Shown piece by piece: positions 37,395 through 47,341 of a DNA stretch of 64,000 nt. A model generated the notes under the pieces. The model was not told the DNA's origin. It made no database searches and saw only the letters and a list, made by a program, of their open reading frames with translations. Each line of letters opens with the position of its first letter. The first letter of the stretch is position 1. Source of the DNA: Adhaeribacter radiodurans. GTDB taxonomy: Bacteria; Bacteroidota; Bacteroidia; Cytophagales; Hymenobacteraceae. Position numbers and translations under genes: made by a program. The stretch spans positions 5,394,001 through 5,458,000 of the forward strand of contig NZ_CP055153.1 of assembly GCF_014075995.1 (NCBI RefSeq), in the 5' to 3' direction.

Positions 37395-39938
37395 TTATTC
37401 AATTACTACTTTGGTCTGGGTATTACCCGAAGCACTGGCTGCTTTCAGAATATAAACGCCTCGCAGTACTTGCTGATGCAAAGCTATATCCTGGCTTCCT
37501 GCACCCTGATCATCTGTAACCAAGGTAGAGGTTTGAATTACCTGGCCCACTGCATCATGTAAAGTCAACGTAACTTTTTCCTGGAAGCCAAAGTTTTTCA
37601 CTTCTGTGTGCAAATTATCTCCTGTACTCGGATTAGGAAAAACGGCTACACTTAAACCAGTTTCCTCGCTGCTAAATTCTGTAAACGGATCGGTAACTAC
37701 TCTTTCTGCTATGGCACTGCCACTAGTAGCAGGTTTATCGGCTTTCAGTAAAGTAATGCGCGGCTGACCATCGCCATTCGCATCGTAATACTCAGACAAG
37801 TACAGGTTACCAGTTTTCACATCTTCTATTACATCTAAAGGATTGGCAAATGGCCGGCGTAAACCTGGCACTTTAATACCTTCGGTAACAGTAATGCTGT
37901 TCGGATTAGTAGAACTTGGCGCTAATACCATTAGATCATCGCCCCCGCTAAAGCGGCACACCAGCATTTTACCTCTTAGTTTCCCACCAAAAGCGTTGCT
38001 TTTGTATTCAATAATACCGTTTGGTGACTTGTTTGTTCCAAAATTATAGATATAGCCTCGGTAATTCGGTTCTTTAGGAGTACCTACTTTATATGCGGTT
38101 ACTTCGCCGGGATCACTTCCGCTAGTTGGGTTACCACCATTTAAAATAAACTCGTGGCGTAAAATGTTGGGGTGTCCGTAATACCCTCCTTTTACTACTC
38201 TAAATAAGTAATCGTTCATAGTTTGGCGTACATCTGTCATCACTGGTATACTGGAGCCTGTATACTTCGCCCCGTTCGACCATACAGTACCAGATGGCAA
38301 AGCTGGAGTATTACCACCCGCCGCTGAACCGTTAGTGGGTACGTACAAAGCCCCGTTCGAATGCCACACCAGATCATACGCATTCCGCACCCCGGTCGCG
38401 TAAATAGTTAATGGAGCGCTGCTGGAATATGGATTATAAGTTCCTCCTTCCTGAGTCTTCACGTTAACCGGCAAACCTTGTTGCTGTGCTTTGGTAATAT
38501 CTAAACGTAACACAGCACCATTTAAAATTTTCTCTGGCCGGTTACCCCAGGCTCCGTCCAAAGAACCCATGGCAGTAGCACTACCTTGAGTAAAATATAA
38601 CGCACCGTCTGATCCGAAATCAATACTGTTGGTAGAATGGTCTTTGTACGAACGCGGTAAGTTAATTACGTAATCAACCACCTGTGGGCTGGATGGATTG
38701 TTTAAGTTAATCCGCGAAATCTTGCCCGACCACTCGGGAGCACTTGTAAATAACGGAGAAGAATGGCTAATAAAAGCAATTAAGTTACTAGCTGTTGCGG
38801 AAGGAGCAAAATGAAAACCAATCAGCAATCGGCGGCTCGATCCAAAAGGCGAAATAGTTTTATGGTTGGTAATAGTGCCATCTGTCCGAATGTCCCAACG
38901 TTCAATTTTACCGCCCGAAGTAGCTGCGTATAAGCGGTGGTCTGGTCCGATCACGAGGGTAGTAAAGCCATCGCTTCCGAAAGAAGTAGTAATTAAAGTT
39001 TTCTCGGTGAAAGACACGCCATCTAAGTTTCCGGGTGGGGTTGCTGTACTGGTAGTTTTAAAACGTGAAGTAAACGGAATCAAAGAATTACCATTATCAT
39101 CTTTTACCCCACTCGTAATCTGGAATTCGTAAGTGGTGCTTAATTTAAGAGGAGCCGATAAAGTTACAGCATCGCCGGCCGCCGTTGAATTAACGGTAGT
39201 ACCGCTTACCTGGGTTTTAGTACCGGTAGAACTCACCGAATATAATTTAACAGTACTAGTGTTTACCGTAGTGGTTCTTATGTAATTACCGCCTGGGTAT
39301 CTTAAATCAACGGATACAGACTGATCTAACGCTATATTAGTAGCACCATTGGCTGGCCGCACCGCGGTTACATACGGACGTATACTGGTTGTGCCGGTTT
39401 CTACAGTAAAGGAAATAGTTAAAGCTGTACCTGCTGTACCAGAACCTGCCCCACCCGTGTAGGGCGTACATACGAGTTTGTAACTACCATTGGTAGGTAC
39501 CCAAGGATAATAATCCCCACCCGAATCACCAAATAAAGCATAAGGCTTTTCGGTTTGCATTTGAGTTAAAGACTGAGAACCACTTAAAACAAATCTAACA
39601 CTACCTACTGTAGCCGGGTCGGTATTAGCCCGGATATTCAGGTTTCTGGTAGGCAAACTGGAAAGCTTTAAAACAGCACCATTGGCAATTGTTTGAATAG
39701 GCTGCTCATTATCCGCATTTATTAACGTAAAACTAACAACTCTTTGTAGGGCGTAAGCAGCACGCGTTACAGAGGTAGAATGGGTGTTAGGCGCAGTAGC
39801 ACTATTTGCTTTAGCGAGAGAAGTGGAGCCATTGGCCTGCATTCCCCACACCAAACTGAGGAGTAAAGTTACCGACCATTTTCTAATAAATAAATCCGTG
39901 AACTTTTGATAATAAGTAGATACTTTTTTCATAAACAA
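37395..39938 (-). CDS. sorbosone/glucose-dehydrogenase-like T9SS protein, copy 2 (short form)
   Basis: This 847-residue secreted protein has a signal peptide within the first 40 residues, an N-terminal beta domain (about 60-175), an SbsA-type Ig domain (about 185-295, RPYVTAVRPANGATN), a propeller related to soluble PQQ-dependent glucose/sorbosone dehydrogenases (about 305-745; key stretch TGVRNAYDLVWHSNG) and a type A T9SS tail (about 770-847). Compared with its neighbours it lacks the second beta domain of about 140 residues (SYTG...TYIVVVK). Sugar oxidation with PQQ is possible by family, but PQQ and calcium ligands were not checked individually. Next to two paralogues in tandem. Confidence 0.85.
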   Translation of the reverse strand: MFMKKVSTYYQKFTDLFIRKWSVTLLLSLVWGMQANGSTSLAKANSATAPNTHSTSVTRAAYALQRVVSFTLINADNEQPIQTIANGAVLKLSSLPTRNLNIRANTDPATVGSVRFVLSGSQSLTQMQTEKPYALFGDSGGDYYPWVPTNGSYKLVCTPYTGGAGSGTAGTALTISFTVETGTTSIRPYVTAVRPANGATNIALDQSVSVDLRYPGGNYIRTTTVNTSTVKLYSVSSTGTKTQVSGTTVNSTAAGDAVTLSAPLKLSTTYEFQITSGVKDDNGNSLIPFTSRFKTTSTATPPGNLDGVSFTEKTLITTSFGSDGFTTLVIGPDHRLYAATSGGKIERWDIRTDGTITNHKTISPFGSSRRLLIGFHFAPSATASNLIAFISHSSPLFTSAPEWSGKISRINLNNPSSPQVVDYVINLPRSYKDHSTNSIDFGSDGALYFTQGSATAMGSLDGAWGNRPEKILNGAVLRLDITKAQQQGLPVNVKTQEGGTYNPYSSSAPLTIYATGVRNAYDLVWHSNGALYVPTNGSAAGGNTPALPSGTVWSNGAKYTGSSIPVMTDVRQTMNDYLFRVVKGGYYGHPNILRHEFILNGGNPTSGSDPGEVTAYKVGTPKEPNYRGYIYNFGTNKSPNGIIEYKSNAFGGKLRGKMLVCRFSGGDDLMVLAPSSTNPNSITVTEGIKVPGLRRPFANPLDVIEDVKTGNLYLSEYYDANGDGQPRITLLKADKPATSGSAIAERVVTDPFTEFSSEETGLSVAVFPNPSTGDNLHTEVKNFGFQEKVTLTLHDAVGQVIQTSTLVTDDQGAGSQDIALHQQVLRGVYILKAASASGNTQTKVVIE

Positions 39939-40483
39939 ATAATAAATAGGAACTATTACTTAACAATTAATTATAAACTGATTAAAAGGCAACTTTCTAA
40001 TTTTGGATCTATCGCGTTTTCAACTCTCTTTAATTAACCTGGCTGATTAAAAGGATTAAATTTAAGTTAGGATATGTTGCTTGAAAATGGAATAAGCCAT
40101 TTCATTTTTTTTTACTAAACAGATGCCGCATATAATTTAGCTTAGATGTTTATTTAAGAAAAATTTTTCAAAAGTATAAAAGTTAAAACTTTAAACAACA
40201 TTATTTTGGCGCAATATACTTTATAAATATAATAGTATCTAAAGTAAATACAAATTTTTGCACAACTATATTTAGATTTTATTACTTAAACCAGGAATAC
40301 AATCTAAAGAAGAATAAATTTGAATTTTAAAATTTGTTAGATCAAAATTGGATTAAATATAAACTGGCACATATCCCAATCAAGCTAATAATTGGTTTTT
40401 AGTACCATTAAAAATAAAGGGAACTGCCCCTTAAATGGACAGTTCCCTTGTACTATAATAGTTTATAGAAGAAAAAGCAGCGT
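39939..40483. other. intergenic region between quinoprotein-like copies 2 and 3
   Basis: AT-rich; holds only the terminator of copy 3 at 40411-40449. Confidence 0.45.
40411..40449 (-). terminator. terminator of quinoprotein-like copy 3
   Basis: AAGGGAACTG (40417-40426) pairs with CAGTTCCCTT (40440-40449), followed by A/T tracts; nearly the same hairpin as for copy 1. Confidence 0.7.
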
Positions 40484-43459
40484 TTATTCTATCACTACCT
40501 TTGTTTGGGTATTTCCTGAAATTCCGGCTGCTTTTATTATGTAAACGCCGCGCACTAATTGCGTCTTATTTAAGGCTATATCCGCGCTGCTATTTCCTTG
40601 TTCGTCTGTAACCACCGAAGTAGCATGTACCACCTGGCCGACTACATCGTGCAAGGTAAGCGTAATACCTTCCTGCGCCGAGAAATTTTTTACTTCTACG
40701 TGCAGGTTATTGCCTGAATTTGGATTTGGATACACACTTACGGCTAAACCCGATTCTTTTATAACCTCCGTGTCTATAACGCTTGCTACTCTTTTGGCAA
40801 CGGTACCGCTGGTAGCAGGTTTATCGGCTTTTAGTAAAGTAATGCGCGGCTGACCATCGCCATTGCCATCGTAATACTCAGATAAATATAGGTTACCAGT
40901 TTTTACATCTTCTATTACATCAAGTGGGTTAGAGAATGGCCGACGGAAACCTGGTATTTTAATACCTTCGGTAGCGGTAATGCTGTTCGGATTAGTTGAA
41001 CTTGGTGCTAACACAATTAAATCGTCGCCCCCGCTAAAGCGGCAAACCAGCATTTTACCTCTTAACTTACCCCCAAAAGCGTTGCTCTTATACTCAATAG
41101 CTCCGTTTGGAGAAATGTTCAAGCCAAAATTATAAATGAAGCCCCGGTAATTTGGTTCTATAGGTGTTCCTACTGGGTAACCTACTAACTCTCCCGGATC
41201 AGTATTGCTGGTTGGGTTACCCCCGTTCATAATGTATTCGTGTCGTAGAGCATTGGGGTGCCCATAATAACCGCCTTGTACTACTCTAAACAAATAATCG
41301 CTTTGGGTTTGACGCACATCGTTCATAGCCGGGATACCTGGGCCTGTATACGTTTTGCCATTCGACCATATTGTGCCATTAGGTAAAGCAGGCGTATTGC
41401 CACCAGCAGCCGAACCATTAGCCGGAATGTACAACGAGCCATTCGAGTGCCACACTAAATCATAGGCATTGCGCACTCCGGTTGCGTAAAGAGTTAAAGG
41501 CGCGCCGCTAGCGTATGGGTTATAAATACCGCCTTCTTGGGTTTTTACATTAATCGGCAATCCTTGCTGTTGGGCCTTATTAATATCTAACCGTAAAATA
41601 GCGGCGTTTAGCAGTCTTTCGGCCCGGTTCCCCCAAGCTCCGTCCAGAGAACCCATGGCAGAATTACTACCCTGCGGGAAATACAAAGCACCATCGGGTC
41701 CAAAATCCAGGCTGTTAGTAGAATGATCTTTATACGAACGAGGTAAGTTCACTACGTAATCAATCACCTGCGGACTAGACGGATTGTTTAAGTTAATCCG
41801 GGAGATTTTACCCGACCAATCCGGCGCATTGGTAAACACCGGCGAAGAATGGCTGATCCAGGCGATTAAGTTGCTGGAGGTAGACGAAGGAGCAAAACGT
41901 AGACCAATCAGCAAACGGCGACTGGTTCCAAATGGCGAAATCCGGACGTGGTTAGTAATGGTACCATCTGCTTTTATGTCCCAACGTTCAATCTTACCGC
42001 CCGAAGTAGTAGCATATAAACGATGATCCGGACCCACTACTAGCGAGGTAAAACCATCGCTGCCGAAAGAAGTTGTAATTAAAGTTTTTTCGGTAAAAGA
42101 TACTCCGCTTAAATCACCGGGATCATTTGGGGTTGCACTAGTAGTAGTAAACCGAGAAGCAAAAGGAACCAAAGCATTACCATTATCATCTTTCACGCCA
42201 TCGCTAATCTGAAACTCGTACGTAGTACTGGCTTTTAAGGCCGCGGACAAGGTAATAGCATCGCCAGCCGCCGTAGAGTTAACCGCAGTGCCGCTTACTA
42301 AGGCTTTAACGCCCGTAGAACTAACTGTATATAATTTAACAGTATTGGTATTTACTGTACTTCCGTTAATGGAATTGCCACCCGGATACTTTAAATCTAC
42401 AGAAACAGACTGATCTAGTAAAACGTTGGTAGCTTCATCAGCAGGACGCACCGCCGTTACATAAGGGCGAACATTAGTAACTCCGGATGGTTTTACTACT
42501 ACAATGTATGTATTCTTAGAACCAACTGCCGGACTAGCCAGGTTGCCGCCTAAAGTAACGGTACCTGCCGCAAAAGTTTTGCTGTAAACGTCTAAATAAC
42601 TAATACGAGGGTCATTAATTCCAATTCGGTCAAATGATTTTTGCCAGCCGGTCATCCAGCCTGGTAATTTAGTAGCTACCGGATCATAAGCCACGTAAAC
42701 CGTAGAACTCTGGCCAAGCTGAAAGGTGAATGCCGTAGAACCAGTAAAGTATTTATCGTCGTTAGGCGTTTTAATAAATGCCTCTCCGTTTAAGGAAGCG
42801 GGCAAAGAGGTAATTTTATAAGTCCGATCGGTATAGAAAGGAACCCCTACCGCTAAATTAGACTGGGCATAGCTATGACCAGTATACGATTTAATGTTAC
42901 TTATTAAACTGGTTGAACTCTGGCTTACTACTTTAAAAGTAATAGTTAAAGTAGTACCGGCCGTTCCGGAAGCCGCACTGCCCACATAAGGAGTACATCT
43001 AAGGGTATAGCTTCCTAGAGTAGGAATCCATGGATTATAATCGCCACCGGCATCGCCAAATAAGGCGTATGGCTTACCAGTTTGCGTTTCTGTCCGAATT
43101 TGAGCGCCGGTTAACTCAAACTTTACACTTCCTACTGTAACGGGGTCAGTATCGGCTCGAATATTAAGATTTTTGGTTGGTAAAGTAGATAAATTTAAAG
43201 TTGCACCGTTGGCAATTTTTTGAATAGGCTGTTCCGTATCGGCATTAATCAGGGTAAAGCTTATTATTCTTTGGCCCGCGAAAGCAATACCATTTTTAGT
43301 AGTTGAGTAATAGTTTTTGCTGTTCCCTTTGGCTGCACTGGCAGCATAACTGGTTACGTTTAACTGGATACCGAATATCAAGGCGAAAAGAAGCGTAGTA
43401 AGTAACCTTCTATTTGATAATTCTATAAACCTTTGATAAGGGGTAATTTCTTTTTTCAT
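40484..43459 (-). CDS. sorbosone/glucose-dehydrogenase-like T9SS protein, copy 3 (full form)
   Basis: This 991-residue intact member of the tandem family has a signal peptide (about 1-42), an N-terminal Ig-like domain (about 60-175), the extra beta domain (about 178-325, SNIKSYTGHSYAQSNL to NTYIVVVK), an SbsA-type Ig domain (about 332-445), a six-bladed propeller of the sorbosone/glucose dehydrogenase family (about 455-890) and a type A sorting domain (about 915-991). It is likely surface-attached and active on, or binding, carbohydrate. Long stretches are nearly identical at the DNA level to copy 1 and much less so to copy 2, which suggests recent gene conversion. Each copy has its own terminator. 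Confidence 0.87.
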   Translation of the reverse strand: MKKEITPYQRFIELSNRRLLTTLLFALIFGIQLNVTSYAASAAKGNSKNYYSTTKNGIAFAGQRIISFTLINADTEQPIQKIANGATLNLSTLPTKNLNIRADTDPVTVGSVKFELTGAQIRTETQTGKPYALFGDAGGDYNPWIPTLGSYTLRCTPYVGSAASGTAGTTLTITFKVVSQSSTSLISNIKSYTGHSYAQSNLAVGVPFYTDRTYKITSLPASLNGEAFIKTPNDDKYFTGSTAFTFQLGQSSTVYVAYDPVATKLPGWMTGWQKSFDRIGINDPRISYLDVYSKTFAAGTVTLGGNLASPAVGSKNTYIVVVKPSGVTNVRPYVTAVRPADEATNVLLDQSVSVDLKYPGGNSINGSTVNTNTVKLYTVSSTGVKALVSGTAVNSTAAGDAITLSAALKASTTYEFQISDGVKDDNGNALVPFASRFTTTSATPNDPGDLSGVSFTEKTLITTSFGSDGFTSLVVGPDHRLYATTSGGKIERWDIKADGTITNHVRISPFGTSRRLLIGLRFAPSSTSSNLIAWISHSSPVFTNAPDWSGKISRINLNNPSSPQVIDYVVNLPRSYKDHSTNSLDFGPDGALYFPQGSNSAMGSLDGAWGNRAERLLNAAILRLDINKAQQQGLPINVKTQEGGIYNPYASGAPLTLYATGVRNAYDLVWHSNGSLYIPANGSAAGGNTPALPNGTIWSNGKTYTGPGIPAMNDVRQTQSDYLFRVVQGGYYGHPNALRHEYIMNGGNPTSNTDPGELVGYPVGTPIEPNYRGFIYNFGLNISPNGAIEYKSNAFGGKLRGKMLVCRFSGGDDLIVLAPSSTNPNSITATEGIKIPGFRRPFSNPLDVIEDVKTGNLYLSEYYDGNGDGQPRITLLKADKPATSGTVAKRVASVIDTEVIKESGLAVSVYPNPNSGNNLHVEVKNFSAQEGITLTLHDVVGQVVHATSVVTDEQGNSSADIALNKTQLVRGVYIIKAAGISGNTQTKVVIE

Positions 43460-44547
43460 ACAAATTTAAAATACACTATGATTAAACAATAAGCTAAAAA
43501 ACAGGATTCATCAGATAAAATAGGATAAGGTACGTAGCATATACCTCTCCAAATCTGTCAGGCAGAATGGATATTGAAGTGACTTATAAACATCGAAAAG
43601 TTTGGATGTTTTAATGCAGAAACTGTCGTTTTCGGAGAAACTTTAACTAGCTGTTACTCTAACACTTCTAGTAATAATTTTTATGTATGCTCAGGACGTA
43701 TTTATAGATTGAAAAATTATTTGGAACATTTGAACATTTCTAATTTAACCATTATAATATAATTAGCTGGTTATAGCTAAGTCAATATAAATTTAAATAT
43801 AATGCGGACATTATGAGGCACAAACTTTACAATATTATTTTTTTACTACTAATTGAATAAACAAGGTTTAGAATTAGTAATAACTCATTTAATTTTAAGC
43901 AAATTCACTAAAAACCGAGACTTTATTTTATCTTCTTTTAGAGCAAGAAGTCTAAATTATGCATATATATCTTATTCACTATTAATATTTTATTGCCTTA
44001 ATATTTTTTTCTGAATTCTAGGTTTAATGTATCTTTTACTATAGCTAAAATGAATAAAAGCTAAAAGGTTCAACTATTACTTAGCGTTTTAACAATTTTT
44101 TGTTCTTTCAGCTATAGTTAAATTAAATATTAAATTCACACTATAGATTTATTAATATATAGATTCATTTTAAATTAATATATGCAAGTTGCAGTACTAT
44201 CCAGGAAAAAACAATACCTATTTTTAGGTATTTGTAAGTTACGCTCCTAAAAGCTGATAAATATTTATACAAAATTTACAATATTTAATATAAATCCTTA
44301 TACGGACAGTAACTAAAAACAGGTTGCCTAATTATTAAACTAAATTTTATAAAAATATATCTTTATTTGTTTGTACTTTATAATAATAAGTCAGCTTTAC
44401 GTATAAAGTACAAAATTGTATTTGACCCTTATCTAGGTACTAAAAATTTTATCTTAATAGAATCTAATTTAAAACAATTAACTGCTAGTCCAAACTTATT
44501 TACGGTATAACTAGTACTTTTACTTCGGAACCGGTTTATACTACTTT
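43460..44547. other. 1.1 kb AT-rich divergent intergenic region
   Basis: Between copy 3 (leftward) and the Mla operon (rightward). It holds the conserved element at 43551-43578; otherwise very AT-rich, with no gene or convincing promoter. Confidence 0.45.
43551..43578 (-). repeat. conserved upstream element of quinoprotein-like copy 3
   Basis: Partner of the element at 36542-36568; the shared core is GTCAGGCAGAA with GGA and ATTGAA after it. Confidence 0.35.
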
Positions 44548-45363
44548 ATGGCTCTTACCGACGAAAATACTGACACTAAAAATTCACGCAAGTACGTGCT
44601 GTCTAAACGGATGGACCGCTTGTTTCTGGAACTATATTCTATTTACAAGTTCATCGCCCGCTTTTTCCGGGAAGTGTTTGTACCACCTTACGAAGGCAAA
44701 GAAATTATAAAGCAATGTTTTGAAATAGGGGTAAAATCATTGCCGCTTATTTCTTTAACCGGGTTTATTATTGGTATTGTTTTCACCAATCAGTCGCGGG
44801 TATCTTTAGCCGAATTTGGGGCTACTTCTTGGTTACCAGCGCTTATTTCGGTGGCTATTGTTCGAGCCATGGGGCCTTTGGTAACCGCTTTAATTGCCGC
44901 CGGACGAGTAGGCTCCAGCATTGGCGCCGAGCTAGGTTCCATGAAAGTAACCGAACAAATAGAGGCTATGGAAGTATCGGCCACTAACCCGTTCCGTTTC
45001 TTAGTGGTAAGTCGGGTACTGGCAACTACTTTTATGGTTCCTTCTTTAATGATGTATATGGTTTTAGTGGCTCTACTGGGGGCCTATGTAAATGTTCATA
45101 AAAACGAATTAACCAGTTTTACTACTTATTTCGTACAGGTCTTTAATGCAATAACTTTTTTAGATATTTTTTCTTCTATTATAAAATCATTTGTGTTTGG
45201 TTTTACCATTGGCGTAGTAGGTTGCTATAAAGGATACAACTCTTCGAAAGGAACCGAAGGAGTAGGAAAAGCAGCAAACTCCTCGGTAGTAACCGGCATG
45301 TTCCTGATTTTTATTGAAGAATTAATTTCGCTGCAAATAATTACCGCGTTAAGAACCATGTAA
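44548..45363 (+). CDS. mlaE: MlaE-family lipid ABC transporter permease
   Basis: A 271-residue inner-membrane protein with five or six hydrophobic helices and the MlaE signature region GPLVTALIAAGRVGSSIGAELGSM. With the ATPase and MCE protein encoded directly downstream it forms an inner-membrane complex moving phospholipids between the inner and outer membrane, keeping outer-membrane asymmetry. First gene of a three- or four-gene operon (19 bp to the next gene). Start and length agree with the family. Confidence 0.93.
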   Translation: MALTDENTDTKNSRKYVLSKRMDRLFLELYSIYKFIARFFREVFVPPYEGKEIIKQCFEIGVKSLPLISLTGFIIGIVFTNQSRVSLAEFGATSWLPALISVAIVRAMGPLVTALIAAGRVGSSIGAELGSMKVTEQIEAMEVSATNPFRFLVVSRVLATTFMVPSLMMYMVLVALLGAYVNVHKNELTSFTTYFVQVFNAITFLDIFSSIIKSFVFGFTIGVVGCYKGYNSSKGTEGVGKAANSSVVTGMFLIFIEELISLQIITALRTM

Positions 45364-45382
45364 TTCGGCTAGTATAATTTTT

Positions 45383-46156
45383 ATGAAAAAAATAAATCCG
45401 AATATTGATAAAAATAATAGAGTAATTTCCATCAGGAATTTAAAGAAATCTTTTGATGATTTTGATGTATTGAAAGGAGTAGACCTGGACTTGTACCAAG
45501 GCGAAAACTTAGTAGTTTTGGGCCGGTCTGGTACCGGTAAATCGGTTTTAATTAAAATAATTGCCGGCTTGCTAAAGGCCGATTCAGGGGATATTAATGT
45601 TTTAGGCAGTAATTTAAATAACCTTACGCCGGTAGAATTAGATCAGCTTCGTTTAAAAATTGGTTTCTCCTTTCAGAATAGTGCCTTGTACGATAGCATG
45701 ACTATTCGTGAAAATCTGGAGTTTCCGTTAGTCCGGAATCAGAAGAACTTAAGCCGGCACGAAATTGACCGGATCGTGAATATTGTTTTGGAAGCAGTTG
45801 AGCTCTCGCATACCATTAATCAAATGCCATCTGAATTATCGGGAGGCCAGCGCAAGCGAATCGGAATTGCCCGGACTTTGATTCTGAAGCCGGAAATTAT
45901 GCTTTACGACGAACCAACGGCAGGTCTGGACCCTATTACCAGTATTGAAATTAATAAATTGATTAATGGGGTGCAGAAAAGATTTAATACTTCTTCCATT
46001 ATTATTACCCACGATTTAACCTGTGCCCGCTCCGTAGGCGACCGGATTGTAATGCTGCTAGATGGGAAATTCCAATACGAAGGTTCATTTGAAGAAGTAT
46101 TTGCAGCAGCCGATGATCGGGTTAAAGCATTTTACGATTATAATTTTATCGAATAA
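45383..46156 (+). CDS. mlaF: MlaF-family lipid ABC transporter ATPase
   Basis: A 257-residue ABC ATPase. Walker A is GRSGTGKS (47-54), signature LSGGQRKRIGIART, Walker B IMLYDEPTAGLDP and H-loop IIITHD. The sequence between Walker A and signature (FSFQNSALYDSMTIRENLEFPL) is typical of the Mla/Ttg2A branch. It powers the MlaE permease encoded 19 bp upstream. Confidence 0.94.
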   Translation: MKKINPNIDKNNRVISIRNLKKSFDDFDVLKGVDLDLYQGENLVVLGRSGTGKSVLIKIIAGLLKADSGDINVLGSNLNNLTPVELDQLRLKIGFSFQNSALYDSMTIRENLEFPLVRNQKNLSRHEIDRIVNIVLEAVELSHTINQMPSELSGGQRKRIGIARTLILKPEIMLYDEPTAGLDPITSIEINKLINGVQKRFNTSSIIITHDLTCARSVGDRIVMLLDGKFQYEGSFEEVFAAADDRVKAFYDYNFIE

Positions 46157-46262
46157 CTTTATTAACCATTAAAAAGTAAAATAGCGGGTCGGGATTAATA
46201 GGAGGGCATTCTTCTTTTACCTGGCTCATCACTAACAAACTAAATATTTACCACTTACTTAA

Positions 46263-47291
46263 ATGGGTGTAGCAGAGAACAAACGTTCCGTAATCGTAGG
46301 CATATTTATCTTACTGGCCATTATTATTTTTATCAGCGGTGTCTTTCTGTTAGGTGGCCAGCAAAAGCGGTTTGTAAACAGTATCAACATTAAAGCCGTT
46401 TTCGACGATGTAGCCGGTTTAAAACCGGGTAATAATGTCTGGTTTTCCGGAGTTAAAATTGGTACGGTTAAAACCATTAATTTCTACGGCGAGTCGCAAG
46501 TAGAAATCACCATGAGTATTGAAGAAAAAGTAAGGCAGTTCGTCCGGAAAGACTCTAAAGCTCGGATTAGTTCCGAAAGCTTAATTGGTAACCGTATTAT
46601 TGTTTTGTTTGGTGGCAGTCCGCAGGCAGCTCCCGTAGAAGAAAACGACCGGGTACTAGCCGAAAACCCACTCGACACCGATGATGTAGTAGAAACTTTA
46701 CAGGAAAATAACAAGAATTTAGTAAATATAACCCGCGATTTTAAAACGCTTAGTTCCCGGCTGGTACAAGGCCAGGGCACGATGGGAGCTATCCTGAAAG
46801 ACTCTACTATGGCGGATAATTTTCAGGCAGTGGTAAATAATTTAAGACAAGCTTCTGCTACTACCTTAAAGGCAACCGGTGCTTTGGCCACTTTTACCAA
46901 CAAACTCAATACATCAAACGGGTTAGCGAGTAAATTTTTAACGGATACAGTAGTTTTCCGGCGTTTAGAGCAATCCGTGGGGAAAATACAACAAAGCACC
47001 GCTGCTGCCGCCGATATTACCAGTAACTTAAAACAGGTTAGCGGTAAATTAAACAGCGATTCCAACGCCGTAGGTGTCTTTTTAAACGATGAAGTCTTTG
47101 CCGATCAACTTCGCAATACTATGACAAATCTCGAATCCAGCACCGATGAATTGGATGAGACCTTAAAAGCTATTCAAAATAATTTTTTCCTGAAAGGTTA
47201 CTTCAAACGAAAAGCAGTGCGGGAAGCACGGGAAGCAGCTAAACAAAAAGAAGAGGCAGCCAAACAAAAGGAAAAAATTCAAACCAATTAA
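46263..47291 (+). CDS. mlaD: MCE-domain lipid-binding protein (MlaD type)
   Basis: A 342-residue protein with one N-terminal transmembrane helix (about 10-29) and an MCE domain (about 38-115, FDDVAGLKPGNNVWFSGVKIG), followed by a long helical tail with Ser/Thr/Asn-rich and finally Ala/Lys/Glu-rich coiled-coil sequence. MCE proteins form hexameric rings that pass lipids across the periplasm. It is 106 bp after mlaF on the same strand. The C-terminal helical extension is longer than in E. coli MlaD, as usual for Bacteroidota. Confidence 0.92.
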   Translation: MGVAENKRSVIVGIFILLAIIIFISGVFLLGGQQKRFVNSINIKAVFDDVAGLKPGNNVWFSGVKIGTVKTINFYGESQVEITMSIEEKVRQFVRKDSKARISSESLIGNRIIVLFGGSPQAAPVEENDRVLAENPLDTDDVVETLQENNKNLVNITRDFKTLSSRLVQGQGTMGAILKDSTMADNFQAVVNNLRQASATTLKATGALATFTNKLNTSNGLASKFLTDTVVFRRLEQSVGKIQQSTAAAADITSNLKQVSGKLNSDSNAVGVFLNDEVFADQLRNTMTNLESSTDELDETLKAIQNNFFLKGYFKRKAVREAREAAKQKEEAAKQKEKIQTN

Positions 47292-47341
47292 CAAAATCTC
47301 GGCGCCCGGTCGTTCTAGCGAGGCTTGTCAGCTACTATATT

